This document shows, piece after piece, positions 15,786 to 24,313 of a DNA stretch of 64,000 nucleotides. The position numbers were made by a program, and so were the translations under genes. The stretch comes from Virgibacillus_F flavescens. GTDB taxonomy: Bacteria; Bacillota; Bacilli; Bacillales; Amphibacillaceae. Each line of letters starts with the position of its first letter. Within the stretch, counting starts at the first letter, position 1. The DNA lies in assembly GCF_050574275.1 (NCBI RefSeq), contig NZ_CP192260.1, forward strand, positions 3,286,001 through 3,350,000, given 5' to 3'. Under the pieces are notes generated by a model, which worked only from the letters and a program-made list of their open reading frames with translations, did not search any database and was not told the origin of the DNA.

Positions 15786-16343
15786 CTATAATTGAAATTC
15801 GATTTTAATTTTCTCGGCGACTTCTTCAGCGGATAAATTCGTATTGTTAATCCTGATATAATTTTCTTTGTTTATTTCACCAGGCTTTGAATTCAACCTC
15901 AGCTTTTTCATGGAAGATAGCAATTCTTTTTCAGACTGATCAACGTTGCGTTTAGTTGGCTTGTGTTCCAGCCTATTTGCGGTTTTGTTTCGCTGTACTC
16001 TTTCTTCAACATCCGCTTCCAGCTCAACAAAATAAATTTCCGCGCCTGCAGCAGTGAAAATTTCACACACGTTTTCAACGCTTTTCCAATCTTCATCCTT
16101 ATTAAATGCCCACACGTAGGTGAAAATCATTCCTTCCCCATCGCTCTTTGCGACAGCCTTAAAAATTTCTTCACGAAAAAGACCAGATAACCTCCACATT
16201 TCAGGACTAAAGCCGAAAAATGGTTCTAATAAATCTATTGTCATGTGATTATGTAAAAGTTTTAAGCCAGTGGTTTTCGATAATTCCTGTCCAACAGTCA
16301 TTTTGCCAACAGCCTGCGGACCAAACAATAATACAAATTTCAT
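15786..16343 (-). CDS. P-loop NTPase/kinase-like protein
   Basis: 185 residues. A Walker A motif GPQAVGKMT (8-16) opens the protein; LLHNHMTIDLLEPF and an E-rich strand IYFVELEADVEERVQRN follow, with a lid-like arginine-containing segment RNKTANRLEHKPTKR. This is the shape of small shikimate-kinase-like or nucleoside-kinase-like proteins of unknown substrate. ATG follows AAAGGAGGG; a REP-like repeat starts 15 bases upstream. Confidence 0.8.
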   Translation of the reverse strand: MKFVLLFGPQAVGKMTVGQELSKTTGLKLLHNHMTIDLLEPFFGFSPEMWRLSGLFREEIFKAVAKSDGEGMIFTYVWAFNKDEDWKSVENVCEIFTAAGAEIYFVELEADVEERVQRNKTANRLEHKPTKRNVDQSEKELLSSMKKLRLNSKPGEINKENYIRINNTNLSAEEVAEKIKIEFQL

Positions 16344-16357
16344 GGTTTCCCTCCTTT

Positions 16358-16386
16358 GGGACAGAAGAACCGTCCCTGTGTCCCGC
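16358..16386 (+). repeat. REP-like repeat, single copy
   Basis: GGGACAGAAGAACCGTCCC plus TGTGTCCCGC. It forms an inverted pair at a distance with the copy at 16521-16549. Confidence 0.9.
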
Positions 16387-16395
16387 TCTTAAAGC

Positions 16396-16520
16396 TCAGG
16401 TTTTCAAATTTAAAAATCTATTAATATCACTTACTATACTTTTTAAAACATCTATAGACTTATAAATGTCATCATCAAAATCGAGATTGTGATTTATACC
16501 TGGAATTAGTTTCGAAGTAA
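16396..16520 (-). pseudogene. C-terminal gene remnant between two repeats
   Basis: About 40 codons open on the minus strand: SKLIPGINHNLDFDDDIYKS, then IDVLKSIVSDINRFLNLKT and a stop at 16398-16396. The residues look like real coding sequence (amphipathic helices) but there is no start or ribosome site except a GTG inside the flanking repeat. It is bracketed by inverted REP-like copies and seems to be what is left of a larger gene. Family not recognised. Confidence 0.45.
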
Positions 16521-16549
16521 GGGACACAGGGACGGTTCTTCTGTCCCGC
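16521..16549 (-). repeat. REP-like repeat, single copy
   Basis: GGGACACAGGGACGGTTCTT... touching the TAG stop of the DUF5412-like gene. Confidence 0.9.
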
Positions 16550-17079
16550 TATTCCGAATAGGACTCTCCTTCGGCTAAGTTAAGCGTTCGCCCATTTATG
16601 GTGACAGTATCTTCGTTCTCCCATTTAACCCGTGCCTCCATCCGGTTTGTTTGAATATAAATTCGTTTCTTAAACCAAAGTGGACCATCTAACTCGCCAA
16701 TCACTGCGAATGACGATCCTGCCCCTCCGTTAGTACGATACAAATCAACTGTATAGTCATGATCTGGCGAATGGGTTGTTTTAATCAAGTTTTTTGCACC
16801 TGAAAAGAGTGATGTAAACAACACGGAAACAAAAAGAAGAAAAATCAGCAGCGAAGAAACCACGACGGTCAGCCAGCTCCTTAATTTCGCTATCCTATTC
16901 GTTTTATCCTTAAATCCAGCAATACTAAGAATAAAAGCTAGAATAGTCACTAGTAAAAGTATGTAATTTGGAGGTGTGATCACCCAAACCTGGGAAATTG
17001 TTGAGTAAAAAGCATATAATGAAGCAATTACGCAAAATAAACACAAGTAGAATTCGACCCTATTATATTTTCTAGCCAA
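16549..17079 (-). CDS. DUF5412-like membrane protein
   Basis: 176 residues from a TTG at 17079 (LARKYNRVEF), chosen because GGGGGAGAGG lies just upstream; the longer frame to 17127 is repeat sequence. Three hydrophobic segments lie within about 8-110, followed by an extracytoplasmic beta domain: HSPDHDYTVDLYRTNGGAGS, then a KKRIYIQT strand and WENEDTVTINGRTLNL. This tail is typical of DUF5412 proteins. The stop codon abuts a REP-like repeat. Function unknown. Confidence 0.72.
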   Translation of the reverse strand: MARKYNRVEFYLCLFCVIASLYAFYSTISQVWVITPPNYILLLVTILAFILSIAGFKDKTNRIAKLRSWLTVVVSSLLIFLLFVSVLFTSLFSGAKNLIKTTHSPDHDYTVDLYRTNGGAGSSFAVIGELDGPLWFKKRIYIQTNRMEARVKWENEDTVTINGRTLNLAEGESYSE

Positions 17080-17098
17080 GACCTCTCCCCCTCTTGCC

Positions 17099-17125
17099 GG
17101 GACAGAAGAACCGTCCCCATGTCCC
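17099..17125 (+). repeat. REP-like repeat, single copy
   Basis: GGGACAGAAGAACCGTCCC plus CATGTCCC, just upstream of the DUF5412-like gene's ribosome site. Confidence 0.9.
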
Positions 17126-17250
17126 ACTATTCATATTTTCTTAATTCTATCACAAATTCACATTATTCAGTATAGGGTTTTTATATTTATTGAAATCTCC
17201 AGAATAGATAATCCGCTTCATTCCTTATATAATAGAAGCACTACATACGA

Positions 17251-17279
17251 GCGGGACAAAAGAACCGTCCCTCTGTCCC
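17251..17279 (+). repeat. REP-like repeat, last copy, in the ABC exporter leader
   Basis: GCGGGACAAAAGAACCGTCC... ends two bases before AAGGAGG of the following ABC gene, so it would be transcribed as part of the 5' leader. Confidence 0.9.
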
Positions 17280-17298
17280 TAAGGAGGTTTGACTGGCT

Positions 17299-19029
17299 GT
17301 GAGAACTGTTTTTTCTTTTTTGAGATCTTATAAAATCCCGATTTGGGTTGCATATACGTTAACGCTGATTGAGCTTGCGACTGAGCTGCTTCTTCCTTTT
17401 TTCCTTGGAATTATGATAAATGAAGGCGTGATGAAAGAGGACGTTGGCAGTATTGTGATGTGGGGCAGTATTATGGTTGGACTGGCTTTCTCGGCATTTT
17501 TTGCTGGTATTATTAATTCCTTTTACGCCTCACATGTCAGTTATGGTTTTGGTTATGATATTCGTGAGAAATTGTTTAAAAAGGTTCAGGCATTTTCGTT
17601 TAAAAATCTCAACCAATATCCAACATCCGTACTCATGACCCGATTCACCAACGACGTTCGGCAGCTGCAGAATACCATTCACATGGGATTGCGCATCATG
17701 GTAAAAGCACCATTGATTGTTCTCGGTGGCGTGGTTATGGCGTTTATTGTCAATGCCAAGCTTGCCCTGATCTTCCTTATAACTGTTCCATTGCTGATTT
17801 TCTTTTTACTTTGGGTGCTGAAGCGCGCGAGTGTCCTCTTCCGCAGCGTGCAGCAGCGGGTTGACAGTGTAAACCGGGTTATGCAGGAAAATCTTGCAGG
17901 AATGCGGTTAATTAAAGCATTTTTGCGCCGTAATCATGAGGAAAACCGTTTTATGAAAGCGAATGAAGATTTAGCATCGGAAACACGCTATACCTTCCGC
18001 TTCGTCGAGGCATCGATGCCTGTGCTCTTATTTGTCATGAACATGAGCTTGATCTCAATTCTGTGGTTCGGAAATAATCAGGTGGTTGCTGGTGACTCGT
18101 CGGTTGGTGATATTGTAGCGATTGTCAATTACGCGCTGCGTGTCTCGATGGCAATCTCCATGTTCACCTTTATTACGATGGCTTTCTCGAGAGCAAAAGC
18201 ATCTGCCACCCGCCTTGGTGAAGTACTTGATGTGGATATCGATTTACATGAGTCCAAGGACGCACAAGCAGACACTGTCGTAGAAAATGGAAAAATAAAT
18301 ATGCAGGACGTTACGTTCGCCTACCATACAACGAACGAGAAGGTTCTCAGAGGGATATCTTTTTCCGTTAATGCTGGCGATTCGGTTGCGATTATTGGTG
18401 CTACCGGATCAGGGAAGACTTCCCTCTTCCAGCTGTTGCCACGTTTGTACGATGTGAACAGCGGAGTGATTTCGATTGACGATAAACCGATTACCACCTA
18501 TACCCTGGAGCATTTACGCCGCGCTATCGGTTATGTGCCGCAGAATCCATTGCTTTTCAGTGGTTCTATTTTTGAAAATATCGCCTGGGGTAAGGAACAT
18601 GCTACGGAAGAAGACGTAATTCAGGCGGCAAAAGATGCGCAAATCCATTCCACGATTATGGACTTGCCAGATCAATACCAGACTAGAATTGGTCAAAAAG
18701 GGGTTAACCTTTCCGGTGGTCAAAAGCAGCGTCTTTCGATCGCACGCGCGCTGATTCGCCGGCCGAAAATTTTAATGCTCGACGATTGTACCAGTGCGCT
18801 TGATTTAGAAACAGAGTCGAAGCTGCTTCAAGCAATTGAATCGTATGCCTGTACGAATCTGATGATTACACAAAAGGTCACCACCGCCATGGACGCTGAC
18901 CAGATCCTTCTAATGGATCACGGACAGATTCTGGCGAACGGAACCCATCACGAACTGCTGGAACAATCAGCGCTCTACCGCAAGATTGTCGAGTCGCAGT
19001 TTGGAAAGGAGTATCTCCATGCCAATTAG
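17299..19029 (+). CDS. ABC exporter half A (YfiB-like), degenerate ATPase site
   Basis: 576 residues from a GTG behind AAGGAGG. Six transmembrane helices (about 1-300) precede a nucleotide-binding domain with Walker A GATGSGKTS, Q-loop PQNPLLF, signature LSGGQKQR and Walker B LMLDDCTSALD. The residue after the Walker B Asp is Asp in place of the catalytic Glu, as in the degenerate half of heterodimeric exporters such as TM287/288 and BmrCD. Length and partner length (576/604) fit the B. subtilis YfiB/YfiC pair. It overlaps the next gene by 11 bases. Function: multidrug-type or lipid export (inference). Confidence 0.92.
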   Translation: MRTVFSFLRSYKIPIWVAYTLTLIELATELLLPFFLGIMINEGVMKEDVGSIVMWGSIMVGLAFSAFFAGIINSFYASHVSYGFGYDIREKLFKKVQAFSFKNLNQYPTSVLMTRFTNDVRQLQNTIHMGLRIMVKAPLIVLGGVVMAFIVNAKLALIFLITVPLLIFFLLWVLKRASVLFRSVQQRVDSVNRVMQENLAGMRLIKAFLRRNHEENRFMKANEDLASETRYTFRFVEASMPVLLFVMNMSLISILWFGNNQVVAGDSSVGDIVAIVNYALRVSMAISMFTFITMAFSRAKASATRLGEVLDVDIDLHESKDAQADTVVENGKINMQDVTFAYHTTNEKVLRGISFSVNAGDSVAIIGATGSGKTSLFQLLPRLYDVNSGVISIDDKPITTYTLEHLRRAIGYVPQNPLLFSGSIFENIAWGKEHATEEDVIQAAKDAQIHSTIMDLPDQYQTRIGQKGVNLSGGQKQRLSIARALIRRPKILMLDDCTSALDLETESKLLQAIESYACTNLMITQKVTTAMDADQILLMDHGQILANGTHHELLEQSALYRKIVESQFGKEYLHAN

Positions 19030-20833
19030 TCAATTCAAAGAACCTTTCCAGGAAAAACGTATTCCGCTTGACGAAGTTTCAGCTAAAAAATCAAGAAAAG
19101 CGCGTAATACTGCCGGAACCATAAGGCGCATTTGGGCATATTTACTCCGGGACAAACTCACCTTAACACTGGTCATTCTAGCAGTAGTGGTCAGTTCCGG
19201 ACTTGCACTTCTTGGTCCCTACCTCGTAGGAATGGCAATCGATGATTATATCGTTACAAAGAATAGCGCTGGACTTGGCGTGCTACTGATCTGGCTGGTT
19301 ATTATTTATTTATTTCATTCGGTCGCCATCTTCCTGCAAAATTATTGGATGGTGGGAATTGCACAGAATACCGTTTATTCACTGCGGGAAAACCTGTTTA
19401 AACAATTTCACCGGCTTCCTATCTCTTATTTTGATAAGCGGCAGCACGGAGAACTGATGAGCAGAGTCACAAATGACATCGATAATATTAACAATACACT
19501 CAACCAATCCGTGATACAGATTTTTTCCAGTATCCTGACACTTGTAGGAACAGTAGTTGTTATGCTGATCTTAAGTCCGCTGCTTACACTTGTGACAATG
19601 TCAATTATTCCATTAATGTTCTTCGGAATGAAGTGGATCACGAAACGAACCGGTCCCTTATATAAGCTGCAGCAGCGGGATCTGGGCGAATTAAATGGTT
19701 ATGTGGAAGAGACCGTTTCCGGACAGCACGTGGTCAAAACATTTTCCCAGGAAGATCGTGTTATTGGCGAATTTAAGGAACGCAATAAAAAACTGCGCCA
19801 CACCGGTTTCTGGGCGATGACGATTTCTGGATTCATCCCAAAAGTAATGAACATGCTGAACTATCTCAGCTTTGCTTTGGTTGCGCTTGTCGGGGGAATT
19901 CTCGCTGTTAATGGCATGATCACGGTCGGCGTTATCGTTATTTTCACCGAATATGCGCGGCAGTTCACCCGCCCACTGAATGAATTATCCAACCAGTTTA
20001 ATATCTTGCTATCGGCGGTTGCTGGTGCGGAACGCGTCTTTAACGTAATGGATGAAAGTCAGGAAGAAACAGATGAGGCATCTGCGGAAGTCTTGCCAGA
20101 AACAACTGGGCATGTGCAGTTTGAGGATGTGTCATTTGCGTACGAAGATACAACTATTTTGAATCATATTACATTTGAAGCGAATCCTGGTGAGACAGTC
20201 GCGTTTGTCGGCCATACCGGTGCTGGGAAAACAACGATTATCAACTTGATCGCCCGCTTCTACAACTATGACGAAGGTAAGATCACGCTCGACGATGTCG
20301 ATATTAAAGATATTAAGCGTTCCAGTCTCCGTCAGCATATGGCGTTTGTTTTACAGGATTCCTTTCTATTTAAAGGAACGATTATGGAAAATATCCGGTA
20401 CGGGCGATTGGACGCGACCGACGAAGAAGTAATCGCTGCTGCGAAAAACGCCAATGCACATGGTTTTATCGAAAGCTTATCGAATACGTATGAAACCGTA
20501 TTAGACCAGGAAGGCAGCGGAATCAGCCAGGGACAGAAGCAGTTAATCACGATTGCCCGGGCATTGCTTGCTGACCCTTCTATCCTGATTTTAGATGAAG
20601 CGACAAGTAATATTGATACCATTACCGAGGTGACGATTCAGGACGCATTGAAACGATTGATGCGCGGCCGGACTAGTTTCGTAATCGCCCACCGGTTAAA
20701 CACCATTCAGGAAGCAGATAAAATCATCATGCTCGAGCATGGAAACATTATCGAAAAAGGCAGCCACACGGAATTAATCCGGAATAAAAGTCATTACTAT
20801 AATCTGTTCCAGGGTCAGTTGACACAAGTTTAG
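19019..20833 (+). CDS. ABC exporter half B (YfiC-like)
   Basis: 604 residues from the ATG at 19019 behind AAAGGAG; the longer frame starts inside the upstream gene. A basic cytoplasmic N-terminal extension (1-45) is followed by six helices and an NBD with Walker A GHTGAGKTT, signature ISQGQKQL (variant of LSGGQ) and Walker B ILILDEATSNID with the catalytic Glu. A consensus Glu here together with a canonical signature in the partner leaves one competent ATP site in the heterodimer, as known for this exporter class. Confidence 0.93.
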   Translation: MPISQFKEPFQEKRIPLDEVSAKKSRKARNTAGTIRRIWAYLLRDKLTLTLVILAVVVSSGLALLGPYLVGMAIDDYIVTKNSAGLGVLLIWLVIIYLFHSVAIFLQNYWMVGIAQNTVYSLRENLFKQFHRLPISYFDKRQHGELMSRVTNDIDNINNTLNQSVIQIFSSILTLVGTVVVMLILSPLLTLVTMSIIPLMFFGMKWITKRTGPLYKLQQRDLGELNGYVEETVSGQHVVKTFSQEDRVIGEFKERNKKLRHTGFWAMTISGFIPKVMNMLNYLSFALVALVGGILAVNGMITVGVIVIFTEYARQFTRPLNELSNQFNILLSAVAGAERVFNVMDESQEETDEASAEVLPETTGHVQFEDVSFAYEDTTILNHITFEANPGETVAFVGHTGAGKTTIINLIARFYNYDEGKITLDDVDIKDIKRSSLRQHMAFVLQDSFLFKGTIMENIRYGRLDATDEEVIAAAKNANAHGFIESLSNTYETVLDQEGSGISQGQKQLITIARALLADPSILILDEATSNIDTITEVTIQDALKRLMRGRTSFVIAHRLNTIQEADKIIMLEHGNIIEKGSHTELIRNKSHYYNLFQGQLTQV

Positions 20834-20974
20834 CAGATCAAGCGTTTCTCAATGCTGAAAAATACGAAAGTCCATGATAAAATGTAGCTGAACCACAGAA
20901 AAAAACATTCGACAATAAATGACAAATGTCGGGCCGTACCTGGTACCGCCCGAATAATAGTGAGGTGTTCAGCA

Positions 20975-21697
20975 ATGGGAAGAAAAGGTACGATGGTGGA
21001 AGAACAAATCGACAGTAAACATCTGGACGAGGTTATGACACTGAAAATATATCAGCCAGAGTCATTCTCGCCGTTATATAAATACCATGTCTGCATCATG
21101 CAGGACGGTGATGATTATTATCAGCTTGGACGTGCTGCAACGCTCAGTGATCGGCTGCATGATAAAGAAGAAATTGACAATACCGTATTTGTTGGAATTC
21201 ATTATAACGATAAGTACGATCGCAAGGAAAAATATCATCCGAGTGGTGAAAAACAAGAAGCGTACATCCGCTTTCTCGTGTACGAAGTAGTTCCGCTACT
21301 CGATGATTTACTGCCAACTTATCATATGAGCGGCGCACGTGCATTAATGGGCGATTCGCTGGCCGGAACGCTTGCGTTAATGACTGCACTACGCTATCCA
21401 TATACGTTCGGCAAGGTCATCATGCAATCACCATATGTCGACGAAAAAGTGATGGATGCTGTCCGGAGCGCGAAGGATATTCATTCCATAGATATTTATC
21501 ACACAATTGGACTCGAAGAAACCGAAGTTGATACAACCGCCGGTACGAAAGAAGATTTCCTTGTACCTAACAGAGAATTAAACAAACTTCTGGAGGAAAT
21601 CGGAGTCAGCTATATTTATCACGAAGTTGAGGGCGAACATACGTGGAAAGCCTGGCAAAAAGACTTAAAACGAGCTTTAACATCCATGTTTCATTAA
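20975..21697 (+). CDS. yjcH: Esterase-family protein YjcH
   Basis: 240 residues, alpha/beta-hydrolase of the esterase D/Fes-like family. ATG at 20975 follows GAGGTG. Nucleophile motif G-D-S-L-A-G at about 124-129, and a terminal GEHTWKAW with the catalytic His. An acidic residue near LEETEVD probably completes the triad. Together with the next two genes it reproduces the order yjcH-yjcG-yjcF of B. subtilis, here as a likely operon after a promoter-containing gap. Substrate unknown. Confidence 0.88.
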   Translation: MGRKGTMVEEQIDSKHLDEVMTLKIYQPESFSPLYKYHVCIMQDGDDYYQLGRAATLSDRLHDKEEIDNTVFVGIHYNDKYDRKEKYHPSGEKQEAYIRFLVYEVVPLLDDLLPTYHMSGARALMGDSLAGTLALMTALRYPYTFGKVIMQSPYVDEKVMDAVRSAKDIHSIDIYHTIGLEETEVDTTAGTKEDFLVPNRELNKLLEEIGVSYIYHEVEGEHTWKAWQKDLKRALTSMFH

Positions 21698-21846
21698 TTT
21701 TTTAGAAAACTGTAACAAATTACCCACCTTTTTTTGTAAAATATTTGTTATAATAGAGTGTAAAGCCTATACCAATTTATTCATCAATGAACTAGCTGGT
21801 ACTTCATATAGTAATAGTCGCACAAAAATAATTAGGAGGTTTTACT

Positions 21847-22362
21847 ATGAAATACGGAATTGCAATATTTCCATCAAAGCCAGTCCAGGACAAAGCGAAC
21901 GCGTTACGTAAGCGTTATGACCCGCATTATGCGTTAATTCCGCCACACATTACATTGAAGGAAGCTTTCGAAGCGGACGATGATACCATTCATAAGCTTG
22001 TATCTGAGCTTCGCGCAATCGCTAAAGAAACTGCACCAATTAAAATAAATATTAATAAAGTCAGCACCTTCGCACCAGTGACCAACACCATCTACATGAA
22101 AGTAGAAGCAACAAAGGAAATCGTTGACTTGTTTGAAAAAATGCAGTCCGGCCGCTTCCCTGCCAATAAAGAATATTCATTTGTGCCGCATATTACGGTT
22201 GCACAAAAGCTATCTGACCAGGAATATGCCGATGTGTATGGCAGCCTGACGATGAAAGATATTCAATTGGAAGATAAAGTGGATCGTTTCCAGCTGCTGT
22301 ATCAACTGGAGAATGGTTCATGGACGGTTTATGAATCATTTGTATTTGGGAAAGACGAATAG
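21847..22362 (+). CDS. yjcG: 2H phosphoesterase (2'-5' RNA ligase family) YjcG
   Basis: 171 residues. Two H-x-T/S motifs, PPHITLKEAF (about 38-47) and PHITVAQKL (about 118-126), are the catalytic signature of the 2H phosphoesterase family. ATG follows AGGAGG. A well placed TATAAT lies at 21749-21754. The stop TAG shares its last base with the GTG of the next gene, so translation is coupled. The physiological substrate is unknown. Confidence 0.93.
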   Translation: MKYGIAIFPSKPVQDKANALRKRYDPHYALIPPHITLKEAFEADDDTIHKLVSELRAIAKETAPIKININKVSTFAPVTNTIYMKVEATKEIVDLFEKMQSGRFPANKEYSFVPHITVAQKLSDQEYADVYGSLTMKDIQLEDKVDRFQLLYQLENGSWTVYESFVFGKDE

Positions 22363-22784
22363 TGGATATAAAAATCGTCGAATCAAATGCCGAACTTGAA
22401 CAAGCCTACCATGTTCGAACCACAGTATTTGTCGAAGAACAAAAAGTACCTCCTGAAATGGAGCTGGACCAATTCGACGAGACAGCGATCCATCTCGTTG
22501 GCACGAAAAACGGTGTGCCGATCGCTGCTGCCCGTTTACGGTTTGTCGATACCTATGGAAAACTTGAACGTATTTGTGTATTGGATACGGAACGGGGAAA
22601 ATCCTACGGGAAATTAATGATTCAGCGTATGGAACTGGAAATAAAAAATAATGATTATAATAAAGCTAAGTTAAACGCGCAAACACATGCAGAAGCGTTC
22701 TATGAACGACTCGGGTACGAAACGGTATCTGGCGAATTCATGGATGCCGGTATTCCACATGTGACAATGGTAAAAGAGTTATAG
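22362..22784 (+). CDS. yjcF: GNAT acetyltransferase YjcF
   Basis: 140 residues from GTG overlapping the previous stop by one base. ElaA/YjcF-type GNAT: FVEEQKVPPEMELDQFDETA near the start, then LERICVLDTERGKSYGKLMI with the acetyl-CoA loop (R-G-x-S-Y-G), and a final YERLGYETVSGEF and GIPHVTM. Acceptor unknown. Third gene of the yjcHGF unit, followed by a terminator. Confidence 0.92.
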   Translation: MDIKIVESNAELEQAYHVRTTVFVEEQKVPPEMELDQFDETAIHLVGTKNGVPIAAARLRFVDTYGKLERICVLDTERGKSYGKLMIQRMELEIKNNDYNKAKLNAQTHAEAFYERLGYETVSGEFMDAGIPHVTMVKEL

Positions 22785-22833
22785 AAAAAGTCAGTTTGCT
22801 GGACCTCAGACGTCGGCATTCTGGCTTTTTTTG
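22785..22833 (+). terminator. Terminator after yjcF
   Basis: AAAAAGTCAG pairs with CTGGCTTTTT (one G-U) around a loop that has secondary pairing, followed by a T run. Confidence 0.75.
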
Positions 22834-23002
22834 TTTTTTACACAGTCTTGTATGCAACCCTGTAATTGGGATAACCTAAGCATTGAATACATATTAGAAA
22901 ACTTGGCTTACCGCTAGTCCTTATGGCAAAAGCTATAGTTTGTGCTTATACAGTAAGAAAGGATGGATACTTTCTTATCTGCGTAGAAAGGGGTTGTCTT
23001 AC

Positions 23003-23695
23003 ATGGAGCATTTACTATCTATTTTACTGGAGTCCATATTCGGTTTTGCAGCTTTGTTTATCCTTACAAAAGTACTAGGTAAAACACAAATTACACAGCT
23101 CACCCCATTTGATTTTATTGCAGCATTAGTACTTGGAGAATTGGTAGGAAACGCTCTGTTTGACGACCAGTACGGTATTCTGGAAATTGCATTCGCAATA
23201 GGATTATGGGGAATCATTCTATTTATAACAGAAAAAATAACCCAAAAGTACAAAGGTACTCGTGGATTATTAGAAGGCCAGCCGTCTATTATTATCAGAA
23301 AAGGTAAATTGATGCGGGAAGAAATGAAAAAAAGCAATCTCGATATTAACCAGCTCCAGCATATGCTGCGGTCAAAGGATGTCTTTACAATCCGGGAAGT
23401 GGAATATGCTATTTTAGAAACAGACGGAACAGTTTCGGTATTAAAAAAATCGGCATACCAAATCCCTACTCGCTACGATCTGAATCTAAAGCCAGAAGCA
23501 CTTAGCCTTGCCGTCACACTGATCAATGACGGTGAAATTATTTGGGATAATCTCAAGGAAAATAACCTGAGCGAAAAATGGCTCACCGATGAATTACAAA
23601 AGCAGGAAATCACTACCGTATGTGACGTGTTCTATGCCGAATGGACAGAAGGCCACGAACTCTTCGTACTCCCATTCACAGATCGGGAAACTTAA
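23003..23695 (+). CDS. DUF421 (YetF/YdfR-type) membrane protein
   Basis: 230 residues from ATG at 23003 behind AGAAAGGGG. Three N-terminal transmembrane segments (about 5-80) contain the family motif ILTKVLGKTQITQLTPFDFI and LVLGELVGNALF; the cytoplasmic domain has RGLLEGQPSIIIRKGKL and a repeated alpha-beta pattern up to the end. Members form dimers with a soluble domain; some, such as B. subtilis YetF, are membrane proteins linked to the spore or envelope, and their role is unclear. A second DUF421 gene lies at 36254. Confidence 0.9.
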   Translation: MEHLLSILLESIFGFAALFILTKVLGKTQITQLTPFDFIAALVLGELVGNALFDDQYGILEIAFAIGLWGIILFITEKITQKYKGTRGLLEGQPSIIIRKGKLMREEMKKSNLDINQLQHMLRSKDVFTIREVEYAILETDGTVSVLKKSAYQIPTRYDLNLKPEALSLAVTLINDGEIIWDNLKENNLSEKWLTDELQKQEITTVCDVFYAEWTEGHELFVLPFTDRET

Positions 23696-23733
23696 TACTT
23701 CCGCATGCTTAATCAGCCCTGTGCGGTACAAAA

Positions 23734-23816
23734 TAAGTGGATAATTGATCGCTTCGTATATTCGAAGATGCGATCATAGATCCACTTTTTTGTACGACAA
23801 GTAACTTTTTCAGCGC
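23734..23816. repeat. Reduced copy of the long intergenic repeat
   Basis: Only the right part is present: AAGTGGAT (23735) and ATCCACTT (to 23787) enclose GATCGC/GCGATC and TTCGTATATTCGAA, then TTTTTTG and the terminal ACTTTTTCAG. It folds into a single hairpin with a T run and could terminate the DUF421 transcript. The core of the family is missing. Confidence 0.75.
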
Positions 23817-23838
23817 CATCACATAATAGATGTTAAAT

Positions 23839-24294
23839 TCACCGGCCAAGCGCATGATATCCAAGCTTTTTCAGCTGCATAATCATATCCTCTTTCTCAT
23901 CTGTGCTTAGTCCGCCCATTATATCGTTCATCGCATCGACGTGTTTTGGGAAAATTTGTTTCATGATCTTTTCTCCGTCCATTGTAAGAGCTGCATACTT
24001 AATTCGGCGATCGTTCGGACTGTCTTTCCTTTCAAGAAGTTGCTTTCCCTCTAATTTATCTACTACATATGTTGTACTGCTGCTCGCAAGCAAGATTTTT
24101 TTACCGATTTTTTGGATGGGCTGCTGTCCTTTGTTGTACAGCAGTTCCATCACGGAAAACTCCGTCAGACTTAGTCCATGGCTTTTTATGTCCTTAACTA
24201 CTTCATTCTCAATAGCCTGCAGCGCGCGGGTGAGCACGACGAATAATTTCAATGAGCTGCTGCTTTGGCGTTCTAAATTATCAGGTTCTTTCAT
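23839..24294 (-). CDS. MarR-family regulator, MhqR-like
   Basis: 151 residues. Winged helix with LTEFSVMELLYNKGQQPIQKIGKKI, recognition helix SSSTTYVVDKLEGKQLL and wing RKDSPNDRRIKYAAL. Resembles B. subtilis MhqR (YkvE), which represses quinone/azo stress genes and responds to 2-methylhydroquinone. It follows the dioxygenase gene by 19 bases, and the operator in front of that gene makes autoregulation of the pair likely. No conserved Cys is obvious, as in MhqR. Confidence 0.85.
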   Translation of the reverse strand: MKEPDNLERQSSSSLKLFVVLTRALQAIENEVVKDIKSHGLSLTEFSVMELLYNKGQQPIQKIGKKILLASSSTTYVVDKLEGKQLLERKDSPNDRRIKYAALTMDGEKIMKQIFPKHVDAMNDIMGGLSTDEKEDMIMQLKKLGYHALGR

Positions 24295-24313
24295 ATAATC
24301 AGCCCTTTAGTTG

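Noticed and set aside
10014..17279. CRISPR array or integron cassette cluster based on regularly repeated 27-base units
   Set aside because: Spacing is irregular (28 to more than 1000 bases), the intervals are ordinary genes, orientation alternates, and there is no cas gene or integrase.
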